A stretch of DNA of 64,000 nt from Mastacembelus armatus (GCF_900324485.2 NC_046650.1:16869517-16933516); one strand, 5' to 3'; counted from the first letter of the stretch, positions 23,759 through 36,510 are shown. The notes: a model not told the origin generated them from the letters alone. Numbers and translations: made by a program.

Positions 23759-24422
23759 TGATCCCAGGTCTGATCCAGAGGCATGAAATCCCTGTGAAAA
23801 GCACAAACACTGGTGGAGGTGTGTTTGTCTTTGCATACTCTCACATTTTGTGCCATCAGTCTCATAGAACCTGAATTCTACTGTATCTCATTTGACATCT
23901 TCTATCATATCCAGTATATATCATCTGTTTCTTTTCTATGGCTGTAACGCTACTGAAGGAAGGAAGAGACAAGTAACATAAACAGGAGCTGGACTGTCTC
24001 TGAGGTTTTGTGCCTTTAATAAGAGCAGACTGAATGTGTTATGGAAAGAATGCTTTGAGCTCCACTTTATTCTGAACTGTCCTTTCTCCTTTAGAGCAAA
24101 AATAAAAATGTCAAGCATTAAATCAATGTGGTCTATGACTCTATGTTATAGCTCCTGTTCTGTCAAAATCCTCTACTATAATACTGAACATAATGACAAA
24201 TGATTCCAAACCTGTTCAACTGTGAACTGTAACTATGGTGTTAAACAGTTTTCAGGTCAGCATAAATATCACACTGACATGTAAGGCCACAGCCTCCTAG
24301 AGTACAGCCATAAAACCACCACATGGCACTGAGGCCAACTTTATAATAAAAGCTGTATTGATGCTGATTTAGCTTCAGCATGTATGTTGTTGTACCTGCT
24401 GTACAGCCTGCAGTACACGCAC

Positions 24423-24471
24423 CTGTCCACACGACGTCACTGTGTTAACTTCATCAGGGGGAAATATCCAA
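24423..24471 (-). other. exon-like 49-bp block, copy 2
   Basis: Same block as 10358-10406, with the same AG/GT borders on the minus strand and the same open frame. It lies in the 3' flank of lectin D. Confidence 0.3.
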
Positions 24472-24474
24472 CTA

Positions 24475-25690
24475 CAGAGGAAGAGAAACACACAGATGAC
24501 AAACAAACTAGTTAACAAAAACCAAAGTTTCTGTTGTTCTGCGTTCCAAAAAGTTTCAATGAACATCAACATTTATTAAATGTCATCTTTATGGTACATT
24601 TACAGCAGAATTGTGGGTCTTTATAAACACTATAGGTCTACACCCTTGTCTGTTATAACTAGTGACAACAGTCAGCAGGTGGAGAAGTGAAACATGACAA
24701 ACAGAAAAACAAAAATCTATATTTTTATACTACAGAGCAGGAACATTGGCACTAAAACTGTATTTCTGATCTTTATTATATTCTGTTTTTTTTTCATTTT
24801 ATATGATTTATTTAATTTCACAAATTTTGAGCTAATTTTTTGTCCTGATTTTCTTTTTCATTTTTTAATGGGATTAATGTTTTTCTTTTCCTCTGTAAAA
24901 CACTGACAGTCTGTTTTTGAATTGTACTAACTTGTAATTGTAATGTAAGATTTATTAAAAAAACAGATGTTAACGCTGCAGTTTCCTCATTTTCTGCAAT
25001 AAAGTGAGATTATGAGAAACGTAACAGTAAATAATATAATATATTCATCTAAAATATAACTAATGTTAAAACAACAATATAAGAAAGACAATTCTAACAG
25101 AGACCTGCATTTTATCAAGTGAATCAGTTCTTTCTGCGTCATTGGGATGTTCTTAAGAACTAAAGAACTTCGTCACTGTTTGGAAATACACATCTGGTCA
25201 ATGATTGCTACACTCTGCAAACACTATGGCTAAATACACATGACCAGTGATACAAAACAACATTTGTCCTTAAAAACATCAAAGTACTGGATTTAACTGA
25301 GCTTGTGCTGGGCTGGTGGCAGATGAGCACTGGGTAAGATATTAAACCAAATCACTGTGTTTTTCTGAGCAACACGATCCCCAGTTACATACCAGCAAAA
25401 CAAAAGAATTACTTGGTGCTTCATTGTTTATTAATCCCTAACATCAATAATTTACATATTCAAGTTTGTGTTCTTACAACTTACATCAAATTTGCATTTC
25501 TGTGTGTGTTATCATTGTTGCTGGCCTCTGTTCTTGCGTTAGAGGGAAACTGTATAAAAGAGCTGGTCCTTTATACATCCTCTAAGACCAGTGCTGGAAG
25601 GTAAAACCAGACACAGAGAAGGAAGATTGATTATGTCTGCTTCTTTCAGTAAAGTGATAGTTACTCTTGGTTATTAACAAGTCTGTTCTG
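24475..25690. other. duplicated 3' flank of lectin D
   Basis: Matches 10410-11830 except that the repeat insert at 10987-11180 is absent here. AT-rich; no gene seen. Confidence 0.5.
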
Positions 25691-25691
25691 T

Positions 25692-27232
25692 CAAGAGAGA
25701 AAAAACACACGCAAGAGGGAAAACACGCAAGAGAGAAAACACGCGAGAGAAAACACACGCAAGAGAGAAAACACGGGAGAGAGAAAACACGTGAGAGAGA
25801 AAACACGCAAAAGCGATAAAACACGCAAGAGAGAAAACACGCAAAAGCGATAAAACACGTGAGAGAGAAAACACGCAAAAGCGATAAAACACACGCAAGA
25901 GAGAAAACACGCAAAAGCGATAAAACACGCAAGAGAGAAAACACGCAAGAGAGAAAACACGCAAGAGAGAAAACACGCGAGAGAGAAAACACGCAAGAGA
26001 GAGAAAACACGCAAGAGAGAGAAAACACACGAAAGACAAAACACGCAAGAGAGAAAACACGCAAGAGAGAAAACACGCAAAAGAGATAAAACACGCAAGA
26101 GAGAAAACACGCAAGAGAGAAAACACGCGAGAGAGAAAACACGCAAGAGAGAAAGCACACGCAAGAGAGAAAACACGCAAGAGAGAAAACACGCAAGAGA
26201 GAAAACACGCGAGAGAGAAAACACGCAAGAGAGAAAGCACATGCAAGAGAGAAAACATGCAAGCGAGAAAACACAAGAGAGAAAAAACACACGCAAGAGA
26301 GAAAACACACGCAAGAGAGAAAACACGGGAGAGAGAAAACACGGGAGAGAGAAAACACGCAAGAGAGAAAACACACGCAAGAGAGAAAACAAGCAAGAGA
26401 GAAAACACGCAAGAGAGAAAACACGCAGGAGAGAAAATACGCGAGAGAGAAAATACGCGAGAGAGAAAACAAGCAAGAGAGAAAACACGCAAAAGAGATA
26501 AAACACGCAAGAGAGAAAACACGCAAGAGAGAAAACACGCGAGAGAGAAAACACGCAAGAGAGAAAGCACATGCAAGAGAGAAAACATGCAAGCGAGAAA
26601 ACACAAGAGAGAAAAAACACACGCAAGAGAGAAAACACGGGAGAGAGAAAACACGCAAGAGAGAAAACAAGCAAGAGAAAAAACATGCAAGAGAGAAAAC
26701 ACGCAAGAGAGAAAACACGGGAGAGAGAAAACACGCAAGAGAGAAAACACACGCAAGAGAGAAAACAAGCAAGAGAGAAAACACGCAAGAGAGAAAACAC
26801 GCAGGAGAGAAAATACGCGAGAGAGAAAATACGCGAGAGAGAAAACACGCAAGAGAGAAAACACGCAGGAGAGAAAATATGCGAGAGAGAAAACACGCGA
26901 GAGAGAAAACACGCAAGAGAGAAAACATGAGAGAGAGAAAACACGAGAGAGAAAACACGCGAGAGAGAAAACACGCAGGAGAGAAAACACAGGAGAGAAA
27001 AGACACAAGAGAGAAAACGAGAGAGAAAACAAGCAGGAGAGAACAGACTCGAGAAAACACGAGAGAGAAAACACGAGAGAGAAAACACGAGAGAGAAAAC
27101 ACGCAGGAGAGAAAAGACACGAGAAAACACGAGAGAGAAAACACGAGAGAGAAAACACGCAGGAGAGAAAAGACACGAGAAAACACGAGAGAGAAAACAC
27201 GAGAGAGAAAACGCACGCAAGAGAGAAAACAC
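25692..27232. repeat. 16-bp-period minisatellite, about 96 units
   Basis: The basic unit is acacgcaagagagaaa. Variants replace gcaagaga with gcgagaga, gggagaga, gcaggaga or gcaaaagcgat, and larger groups of variants recur (for example near 26220-26400 and 26560-26770), showing higher-order duplication. The right end (26930-27232) is dominated by shorter units lacking 'gc'. The array is strongly purine-biased on the plus strand and has no stop codon in several frames, which creates artificial open frames of up to 550 codons on both strands. There are no unique spacers, so it is not a CRISPR array. Confidence 0.97.
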
Positions 27233-27780
27233 AATGACAGACTGATAAGGGGACCCCGAACCGAGGGATGTTATGAACAAAGACCTTTTACAGAGGCCAG
27301 AGCGAGACACATGTAGTGATATAAGTCGTGTCTCATTTCAGAGGCTGCTCAATGAGACGCAGCTTATAGTTTTGAATTGCAACATAAAGAGCATCCTCTG
27401 ATGATTGTTCTCATATGCTCTAAAATGTGCTAAAAATGTTCTACTACATTGGTTTACTTGAACAAAAGTGTCATACAATGTTGGGAGACATGGGGGGGTT
27501 GTTTTTGCAGGTTGGTACATCTGAAGGTTCGTTTTCCATTTATTACTTTTTAAACACTTGTCATCTTTTACAATACTGTACTTTTATAATACTGTAAAAC
27601 ATCGGCCTGGCGCACTTCAGTTGTGTTTTCTCTCTTGCATGTGTTTTGGTTGCATTTGCCCTTGTCAGCCACCGTAGTTTAGTGTCCAACAGGCTAATCA
27701 GTGTTTTCTCTTTAACAATAAAACAGCTTGGGTAAAATTCTGCAGCCTGACTCTTCTTTGTGTGGTTGTGGTTGTGGTTC
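27233..27780. other. sequence next to the minisatellite, with one inverted unit
   Basis: No gene is recognised. At 27623-27647 one and a half minisatellite units occur in reverse orientation ('gtgttttctctcttgcatg'), about 390 bp beyond the array. Part of 27680-27725 recurs, inverted, near 55780-55820. Confidence 0.5.
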
Positions 27781-29060
27781 TGGGTGGCAGGACTCAAATG
27801 ATGTGCAGTATTTCAGGGGGGATCAGGCTCACAAATTAGCATGAACTGAATATATTATGGACAGAAATATGAAAAACATGTGACTGTTATTTAAGATACA
27901 AGAGGAGACAACTAAAGTGTCCAAACCTCATTCTGTCTCAGAACTACAGCTCATTACTGTGACACAAGCATTTTACTTACTGTCATACATTCCTCTGTGC
28001 ATCCACCTGGGGGCGCTGTTCTCTACTATTCCTGAGGAGATCTGCTGTCATCTTATCTTTGGCTTGACTTGAAACCTGATCAGTGACACCAGTGAGACCA
28101 AACAGCCCCATCAGTTACACTGACATCACTTTAGGTAAATGACTGGTTTATAGACAGACAGTCTGACCTGTTTTCAGTTTGGATTGGATTAGTTAGTGCT
28201 GACTAACACTGCAGGCCTGTTTGACTTAAGTAAACTTTCCTTAATTTGCAGCTTTTCCTCCTCTGGGATAATGTTTGGTTAAATTCAAGGAAGATGCAAT
28301 ATAACCTTCTAATCTCAGAACAACCCTTAAACCTCCAGTAGGTCTTGTGGTATCTGGAAGTGCTGTCCTGGAGAGTCCAATAACTTACCATGGATGTCTA
28401 CAGTACTTAGCTATGGACGGGGCAGGTACCTGAAGCCACCAAGTGTTTCATTAATGTGACTGTAAATGATAAAGGGAAACAGAAAAGTACAAACTGTGTG
28501 ACAAAGTATTTCACTCACCAACGAAGATCCACCATCAGTTCCCCAAACAGCTCCCAGATCATGATGAAAGGTTGGATCAGAGTTTGGTTTTCCTTAAAAC
28601 TGCCTGTTGACTCAAGGTGATGTTTCATTTGTTCATGCTGATTCTGAGCAGGTGGAATAATAAATATGTTTGTTCAGCATTGTAGCAGGCTAACATGCTG
28701 CTAGTGTGAGCAAAAACTACAGCTCCCATCAACATTTACCCAGAAATTCTCCACCAGCTGGGTTTTGTCTTTTATTTACATCCACAACATCAGCAGCAAC
28801 AATCTGTTTACAAGGGATTTGAAAGGTTTTTGTTGTATCTCTGCTGCCGACAACTGTCTACACTGTTCAGTCTGTCCTGCTGACACGTCTGAACTAATAA
28901 ACACAGTAAAAGTCACATTAGGACGTTCTTTGACGTTATGGCCTTAAGGTTTGTGGTGTTCTCTCTGCCGTTTGCACTGGGTGGCTCAAACAGCCGCTAT
29001 CTGTGAATTTTTTTAATTTATTCAGGGCGTTGCTGAAAAACATTTATTCTGAGCAAACAG
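27781..29060. other. 5' flank of lectin E (duplicated, rearranged)
   Basis: 27781-28040 is the reverse complement of about 6060-6360. From 28041 it switches to the reverse complement of the flank seen upstream of A, C and F. This junction shows that E is an inverted, shortened arm of the same unit. Confidence 0.55.
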
Positions 29061-29066
29061 CTTCAC

Positions 29067-29074
29067 TATATAAA
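29067..29074 (+). promoter_or_regulatory. TATA box of lectin E
   Basis: 'tatataaa' is a better TATA box than the acataaat form upstream of B and D, and lies about 125 bp before the ATG. Confidence 0.65.
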
Positions 29075-29194
29075 TATCAGTGACTCCAACTCCCTGATCA
29101 TCTGGTGTCTTGTCTTTGACAGGCTGTCAGTCTTTACAGGTCTGTTCCCTACAGAGATATCAGCCTCATCTTTAACATCTGCATCATCTTCACC

Positions 29195-31109
29195 ATGAAG
29201 ACTCTGATTCTGGCTGCTCTTCTTTGTGCCCTGTTGGCTCAGACCTCAGCTGAGGGTGAGTATTACTACACTATATATTGTGTGTATATATGTTTATGGA
29301 ATAGATATCCAGATGTTATAAATGTATATATTCTGTGGATCAAACCAAATGACTTCTGCGTTAAGTTTCCTAGAGCCCAACACAGATATGAAATGGATCA
29401 ATATAATGTCTTTCCACCTGTTGTGTCTCTGGAAATGATGCTGACAGGATGTTCTACACAGAGCTGCACTGCCCAAATTCCAACCCAGTCTATTAGAGTT
29501 TGTGTTACTGGACTTTGACCACTTTGTTCATCAGAGTTAGATACAACATCCTGCACATTTCCTTCTCTCTGACTTACTTTAAGGCAAACTAAGCGCTTTG
29601 TACTTCTTCATACATTAAGACACATCAGAAATAAAACCTGATTATTTCTTTTATGGTCATTTCTGTATTTTCTCACCTTCATCCAAAGATGCAGCTGTGG
29701 ACCAAAGGAAACTGTTTAATAATTATGGACATAATGAGTTTTAATGTGTCACAGGAAGAGATGCAGTGATACCCTATATAACATATATATATGTATATTC
29801 AAGGAGAAAGTGGTTAATTTTACTAGCCCAACACAATGAAGGGAAACAAAAATAATTGTTAGTATCTTTGTTAGAAACAGGGAGGTGTAAACTCAACATT
29901 ATGCATTTTGTTTGTCTTTAGGATTCAATTACTTTGATTGTCTGGACGATTGGGACCCCATTAACTTTCGTTGCTTCAAGTATGTTCCCAAAGCCATGAC
30001 CTGGGCTGATGCTCAGGTAATCAGAGTGATGTGGATTCAGTCCACAATGATTCTACACTGTTTATTTGGTCTGTGTTCACTTTAACACTGGCATCTATTC
30101 CTGCCTTGGTGTTTTCCTACTACTCAGCTCATTTTGCTTCTTTACTGACTCCACTGTCTGTTTATCTGCACTGTAGAAAAACTGCCGCAGCTACAAGGCA
30201 AACCTTGCATATGTGCGTGATGCTAAGGAGAATGGAAAGATTCAGGAAATGATCCGTCAGGGTAAAGCAGCATGGATTGGAAGCACTGATGCACAAAAGG
30301 TAAACTGTTCATAAGGACAGTCTGACAGATAAATACTCAGCTGATATTGGCTTTGTCCTAATGTCATATTGTCACCATCACAATGAACAGCCTACATTAC
30401 CCACAATGCAACTGGACTGCTGACAACAATGGACATGTGTTATGGTAGAAGCTGCTAATGTTGATTCTCCTTCCTCATTGTCAAACTTCAGTCCAAACCA
30501 ACACTGACTCAGATCAGACACTCAGTCATTTTATCAGATGTCATGAAGTTCTTCTTTAAAGAACAACTATTGAATTCTCTTTCTGCACTGTTCACATAAT
30601 CACTGACTCTTGGTGACTGATGTTGACACATAACAACTAATTCATGGCTTTGTAGCTCAAACCAGCCTGAATGTGTCTCTCCTGACTTATTCTGTGTCCC
30701 CTCCATCAACCCTAAACACAGTCAGTGTCCTGTGGTTGGATTTGTCTTCATCAGACACTGAAACACGTCACTACATTTGATTCTCTTCTGGTTTATAGGA
30801 GGGTTGTTGGTCCTGGGTTGATGGATCAACTTTCACATACGCAAACTGGGCTCCTGGACAACCTGACAACTATCAGGGCAATGAGAACTGTCTACAGATT
30901 TCTACTGAAGGTAAATCACCAAAATGTCACTATAGTAAAACAAACTATCTACATATTGATTAGACCATGGCCTCATTAGACAGTCTCAGGACTCAGGTCT
31001 TGGTCTGTAGCACTGACTGATGCACATGTTGTTGATATTTACAGGAAAGCAGTGGAGCGATGTGAACTGTGACCAGCTTCTGCCATCTGTCTGTGTCAGA
31101 AACTATTAA
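29195..31109 (+). CDS. C-type lectin copy E, intact, divergent QPD form
   Basis: Exons are 29195-29255, 29922-30016, 30177-30299, 30799-30910 and 31045-31109, giving 151 residues. The signal peptide shares MKTLILAALLCALLA but then reads QTSAEG in place of LDTAQG. Exon 2 is longer (GFNYFDCLDDWD...RCF), like copy A, and exon 3 is the 41-codon form with WIGS. The sugar loop is QPD at 114-116 in WAPGQPDNY, and the calcium motif is WSD at 134-136. Exon 4 adds an unpaired cysteine at residue 96 (EGCWSW) that no other copy has. This could link two chains by a disulfide (inference). The polyadenylation signal is at 31459-31464. Introns 1, 2 and 3 are nearly identical to those of B and D although exons 2 and 3 differ strongly. 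Confidence 0.87.
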
Positions 31110-31489
31110 ATGATCCCAGGTCTGATCCAGAGGCATGAAATCCCTGTGAAAAGCACAAACACTGGTGGAGGTGTGTTTGTCTTTGCATACTCTCACATTT
31201 TGTGCCATCAGTCTCATAGAACCTGAATTCTACTGTATCTCATTTGACATCTTCTATCATATCCAGTATATATCATCTGTTTCTTTTCTATGGCTGTAAC
31301 GCTACTGAAGGAAGGAAGAGACAAGTAACATAAACAGGAGCTGGACTGTCTCTGAGGTTTTGTGCCTTTAATAAGAGCAGACTGAATGTGTTATGGAAAG
31401 AATGCTTTGAGCTCCACTTTATTCTGCAGTCTGACTCTTCTTTCTTATCTAATGCAAAAATAAAAGTCTATCAGCATTGAAACCTGTTG

Positions 31490-31774
31490 GTCTGTGTTTA
31501 TGTATTATGAAATCTCAGGACACACCAGCCATAACTAACAAATAAATAAATAGGTAAAAGTTTCCAACATTATATTAAATTCATACACTATAACTCTAGA
31601 CATTAGAAGTAAGTGTGAGTGTGGGAGGTTGTTTGTCTCTATGTGGCCCTGTGATGGACTGGGGACCTGTCCAGGGTGGACCCCTGCCTTTCACCCAAAG
31701 AGAACTGGGATAGGCTGCAGCAGATCCCTGGGACCCTGTTTAGGAATAAGGGGGTATAGATGATGGGGATTGGG
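31490..31774 (+). repeat. dispersed fish repeat tail
   Basis: 'ggggacctgtccagggtgga' and 'gggataggctgcagcagatc' place 31616-31770 in the same family as the inserts at 10987 and 49972. No target duplication is obvious. Confidence 0.6.
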
Positions 31775-32598
31775 GATCTATGCAGTTGGTCAGTTGATCT
31801 GCATGATTGATTCGGCACAGGTTTTAAGCCAGATGCCCTTCCTGATGCCACCCTCTTTATTTATTCTGGCTTGGGACCAACACTAAGACCACACTGGCTT
31901 GTGCAACCCCAGTGGCCGAGGTTAACAGTATCCCAGACCTGAGGCATCCAGGGCGGTGTGGCCACAGAAGCAAATGTACAGTATGTTCTGATACACAGTA
32001 AAGTTGTGGGGTCAGTCAGACTTCAGAGAGATTTAACTTCATATTCAATGTCCTGTCATGGATCCTGCCAGAGGCTCAGTCTTGTAAGGATGACACGTTT
32101 TATAAGTTCTCACCTTAAGTGACCCTAAAACTTTTATGTTACAAAATAACTCCAACAAAGGGGGGGGCACGGGTAAACCCAGATCCAGGTGGATCAGTTC
32201 TGTACAGTATGTGCCCATGTGTCCTAAGAATGTCTTGGGGTTAAACAGGCAGATCTGGAGGTCTGATGAATATTCTGAGATTATAAAGTTGTACTGGATG
32301 AGACTTGAACTGTCTGAAGGACTATTGTTATTAGGCCATCAGCTCATGGCAAAGGCCACTGGAGGTCCTGTACTAGAACTGTTCTGTGTATCTAGAAAAA
32401 CATTTATTTGAATGAAGTCAAAGAACCTTGGAGCACTAGTCAACACTATGATGAAGTCCAAACTCAAAAGAAGTCGGACTAGACTTTCATGTAAATATAA
32501 GGTCGTCTCATTTACCTAAAAGTATATATTTTCCTCTGTGTAACTTCTACTACTGTTTGGTCTTGGGGTGATACAGAGGTAGATATTCTGTATCTATG
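31775..32598. other. degraded repeats, no gene
   Basis: 31800-31930 ('ccagatgcccttcctgatgc', 'gacttgtgcaac'-like text) resembles a widely dispersed fish LINE-derived repeat. The remainder has only short chance open frames. Confidence 0.4.
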
Positions 32599-33000
32599 TG
32601 TTGGATCCAAGTCTAGTCCAAGTCCAGGTTTACTGATGGATGATCAGGTTTTCAAGCTGGTCGACCTTAAAGAGTTCCCAGAAATGACCCCACGGTTCTG
32701 TGAGTCATTTTGTCAGACCAACAGCCAGAAGAACCTCGGCTGAGGGTCCTAGTGAGCCGAACCAATACTACAACTACAACAGACTATGGGTCAAATGATG
32801 GCAGCACTTATCAAAACTAAACCATGTCTGATGCATCGTTATATAAAACATAAATCTTGTAACTTTGATAATTACAGTCCATATTGTGGGGCACAAAATT
32901 CCAATAAGTAGCCTCAAAAATAATGTTGTACAGTATCATTTATTTATTTATTTATTTTCTATGCCTGGTGTGATTTGAAATTTCATAATACAGGAGCCAT
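32599..33000. repeat. 3' flank of lectin F, copy of 14929-15330
   Basis: Nearly identical to the right flank of the Tc1 element. It lacks any Tc1 end, so this marks a duplication border near 14928. Confidence 0.7.
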
Positions 33001-33390
33001 AAAACACAGACCAACTGGTTTCAATGCTGATAGACTTTTATTTTGGCATGAGCCAAGAAAGAAGAGTCAGACTGCAGAATAAAGTGGAGCTCAAAGCATT
33101 CTTTCCATAACACATTCAGTCTGCTCTTATTAAAGGCACAAAACCTCAGAGACAGTCCAGCTCCTGTTTATGTTACTTGTCTCTTCCTTCCTTCAGTAGC
33201 GTTACAGCCATAGAAAAGAAACAGATGATATATACTGGATATGATAGAAGATGTCAAATGAGATACAGTAGAATTCAGGTTCTATGAGACTGATGGCACA
33301 AAATGTGAGAGTATGCAAAGACAAACACACCTCCACCAGTGTTTGTGCTTTTCACAGGGATTTCATGCCTCTGGATCAGACCTGGGATCA

Positions 33391-35186
33391 TCACAGCTTC
33401 TTGGCACAGACAGATGGAAGAGGAGTCTGACAGTTCAGATCGTTCCAGAACCTTCTACCTGTAAGTACCAACAACATGCGAGTCAGTCAGTACTACAGAC
33501 CAAGACCTGAGATGTTCACGTGGTTTGTTTTATTATAGTGACATTTAGGTGATTTACCTTCAGTAAAAATTTGTAGACAGTCCTCATCGCCCTGCCAGTT
33601 GTCAGGTTGTCCAGGAGCCCAGTTTGTGTATGTGAAAGGTGTTCCATCAGTCTATCTCCACTTGCCCTCCTATAAACCAGAAGAGAATCAAATGTAGTGA
33701 CGTGTTTCAGTGTCTGATGAAGACAAATCCAACCACAGGACACTGACTGTGTTTAGGGTTGATGGAGGGGACACAGAATAAGTCAGGAGAGACACATTCA
33801 GGCTGGTTTGAGCTACAAAGCCATGAATTAGTTGTTATGTGTCAACATCAGTCACCAAGAGTCAGTGATTATGTGAACAGTGCAGAAAGAGAATTCAATA
33901 GTTGTTCTTTAAAGAAGAACTTCATGACATCTGATAAAATGACTGAGTGTCTGATCTGAGTCAGTGTTGGTTTGGACTGAAGTTTGACAATGAGGAAGGA
34001 GAATCAACATTAGCAGCTTCTACCATAACACATGTCCATTGTTGTCAGCAGTCCAGTTGCATTGTGGGTAATGTAGGCTTCTCATTGTGATGGTGACAAT
34101 ATAACATTGAGATAAAGCCAATATCAGCTGAGTATTTATCTGTCAGACTGTGTGAATTTACCTGTGTCAAATCATGGCCTGCAACCCATGCGGTTACAGT
34201 CCCTTTAGCGTCAGTGATCACTTTCTGAATCACTTCATACTCCTCAGCATCACGCACAGATGCAAGCCATCCACCCTGATGGAAGCAGTTTCTCTACAGT
34301 GCAGATAAACAGACAGTGGAGTCAGTAAAGAAGCAAAATGAGCTGAGTAGTAGGAAAACACCAAGGCAGGAATAGATGCCAGTGTTAAAGTGAACACAGA
34401 CCAAATAAACAGTGTAGAATCATCGTGGACTGAATCCACATCACTCTGATTACCTGAGCAGCAGGCCAGGTCAAGGCTTTGGGAACATAGATGTAACAAT
34501 GGCCGTTGTTCAGAGTCCAACCAGAGGGACAAGACTGTCCTAAGGACAAATAAAATGCATAATCTTTAGTTTTTCATGAATTTGAACCATCAGCGTTTAC
34601 TTATTTATTTATTGTCACATCTCTTCCTCTGACACATTAAAACTCATTATGTCCATAATTATTAAACAGTTTCCTTTGGTCCACAGCTGCATCTTTGGAT
34701 GAAGGTGAGAAAATACAGAAATGACCATAAAGGAAATAATCAGGTTTTATTTCTGATGTGTCTTAATGTATGAAGAAGTACAAAGCCCTTAGTTTGCCTT
34801 AAAGTAAGTCAGAGAGAAGGAAATGTGCAGGATGTTGTATCTAACTCTGATGAACAAAGTGGTCAAAGTCCAATAACACAAACTCTAATAGACTGGGTTG
34901 GAATTTGGGCAGTGCAGCTCTGTGTAGAACATCCTGTCAGCATCATTTCCAGAGACACAACAGGTGGAAAGACATTATATTGATCCATTTCATATCTGTG
35001 TTGGGCTCTAGGAAACTTAACGCAGAAGTCAATTGGTTTGATCCACAGAATATATACATTTATAACATCTGGATATCTATTCCATAAACATATATACACA
35101 CAATATATAGTGTAGTAATACTCACCCTGAGCTGTGTCCAGAGCCAACAGGACACAAAGAAGAGCAGCCAGAATCAGAGTCTTCAT
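33391..35186 (-). pseudogene. C-type lectin copy F, in-frame stop in exon 4
   Basis: Minus-strand exons are 35126-35186, 34454-34539, 34162-34293, 33558-33669 and 33391-33458, all with normal splice borders. The signal peptide has one change (CVLL for CALL). The domain shows CPSGW, GHCY, RNCFHQGG, WVAG in place of WIGG, QPD in WAPGQPDNW, and WND. A conserved tryptophan codon early in exon 4 is TAG (33652-33654), so the sugar-binding loop would be lost. The codons after it stay in frame to a TGA at 33391-33393. The polyadenylation signal is at 33037-33042. As with C, one change separates it from an open frame. Confidence 0.85.
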
Positions 35187-36046
35187 GGTGAAGATGATGC
35201 AGATGTTAAAGATGAGGCTGATATCTCTGTAGGGAACAGACCTGTAAAGACTGACAGCCTGTCAAAGACAAGACACCAGATGATCAGGGAGTTGGAGTCT
35301 CTGGTATTTATGTAGTGAAGCTGTTTGCTCAGAATAAATCATCATCTTCTTCAGAAACGCCCTGAATTAGACTAAAGGTTTCACAGATCCTTCTGTGCAA
35401 ACACCATTTAAAAAATGGTAATTATTTTATGTCTCAGGGGATAAACATTATGTTTTCTGAGCTAAAATCCAAAACAGTCCAATGAGAGACAGAACATCAC
35501 AAACCTTAAGGCCATAACATCAAAGAACGTCCTAATGTGACTTTTACTGTGTTTATTAGTTCAGACGTGTCAGCAGGACAGACTGAACAGTGTAGACAGT
35601 TGTAGGCAGCAGAGATACAACAAAAACCTTTCAAATCCCTTGTAAACAGATTGTTGCTGCTGATGTTGTGGATGTAAATAAAAGACAAAACCCAGCTGGT
35701 GGAGAATTTCTGGGTAAATGTTGATGGGAGCTGTAGTTTTTGCTCACACTAGCAGCATGTTAGCCTGCTACAATGCTGAACAAACATATTGTCACTGTCA
35801 GGTGTCAGACATTAGTGACCTGCTAGTTATTTTCCATTCTGACAGTGGTGCCATATCTCAGTGAAAACTGTTTTATTAGTTAACCTTTACGTTGTGTAAA
35901 AATGTCATTAGAGGACAAAGCAACAGAATCTCAGAGCAGTGTGAAGTAGCATGAAATTGTCATCTACAAATTTAGGTCTCAGATTAACAGAAAATAAACA
36001 GTTTTGAATAAAAAATCAAATATCCTTATGATAAAATCAGGAATTT
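35187..36046. other. 5' flank of lectin F up to the L2 insertion
   Basis: This has the TATA-like box at 35305-35314 (reverse strand) and the shared upstream flank, with an internal deletion near 35790. It ends at 'aaaatcaggaatttc', where the L2-like LINE interrupts sequence that is continuous in units 1 and 2. Confidence 0.6.
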
Positions 36047-36510
36047 CAATTCAATTCAATTCAATTCAATTTTATTTGTATAGCGCCAAATCACAATACA
36101 AATCATCTCAAGGCACTTTAGAAAAACTAAAACTAAAAATCTAACAATTCCCTTATGAGCAAGTACGTGTCGACAGTGGGGAGGAAAACTCCCTTTAACG
36201 GAAGAAAAAACGTCCAGCAGAACCGGGCTCAGTTTGGGCGGCCATCTGCCTCGACCAGTTGGGGTAAGTGGATAGAGCAGAGAGAAAAGAACAACAACAA
36301 TAAACAAGAAATAGACACTGCAGGTTGGTGGGGATAGTAACTGCACATCAGCAGTATACAGCTCCAGGACCAGGGACACCTGCAGAAGGTACAGAGAGAG
36401 AGAACAGAGAAAGAGGGAGAGAGCACAAACTAGGGGAGAGAGAGAGAGAGCACAAGGTTAGTGACATTCAATGGTGAAATATACATGAGGTGGGAGGAGA
36501 GGAAGCGGAT
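36047..36510 (-). mobile_element. 3' UTR of an L2-like LINE (left part of a split element)
   Basis: It begins with (AATTC)-type repeats that form the 3' tail, followed by 'tttgtatagcgccaaatcac' and 'gcggccatctgcctcgacca', a 3' end seen again at 54803-55027. It runs on the minus strand, as does the LINE coding part at 41146-42787. The retroviral fossil at 36510-41145 lies between them, so I read these as one LINE split by a later insertion. The right boundary is uncertain by about 20 bp. Confidence 0.65.

Larger units (their letters stand above)
15341..25690. repeat. segmental duplication, unit 2 (lectins C and D)
   Basis: Second copy of the unit at 541-11.83 kb, in the same orientation. It lacks the stretch equivalent to about 5.0-6.22 kb (junction near 19585) and carries a 687-bp insertion in lectin D. 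The minisatellite begins directly at its right end. Confidence 0.8.

Noticed and set aside
25692-27232. Possible CRISPR array
   Set aside because: The repeats are contiguous with no unique spacers and the DNA is vertebrate.
25582-27316. Open frames of up to 550 codons on both strands (phenylalanine/leucine/serine-rich or lysine/glutamate/arginine-rich)
   Set aside because: They are translations of the 16-bp minisatellite, which lacks stop codons in several frames at once. There is no conserved domain and no gene structure.
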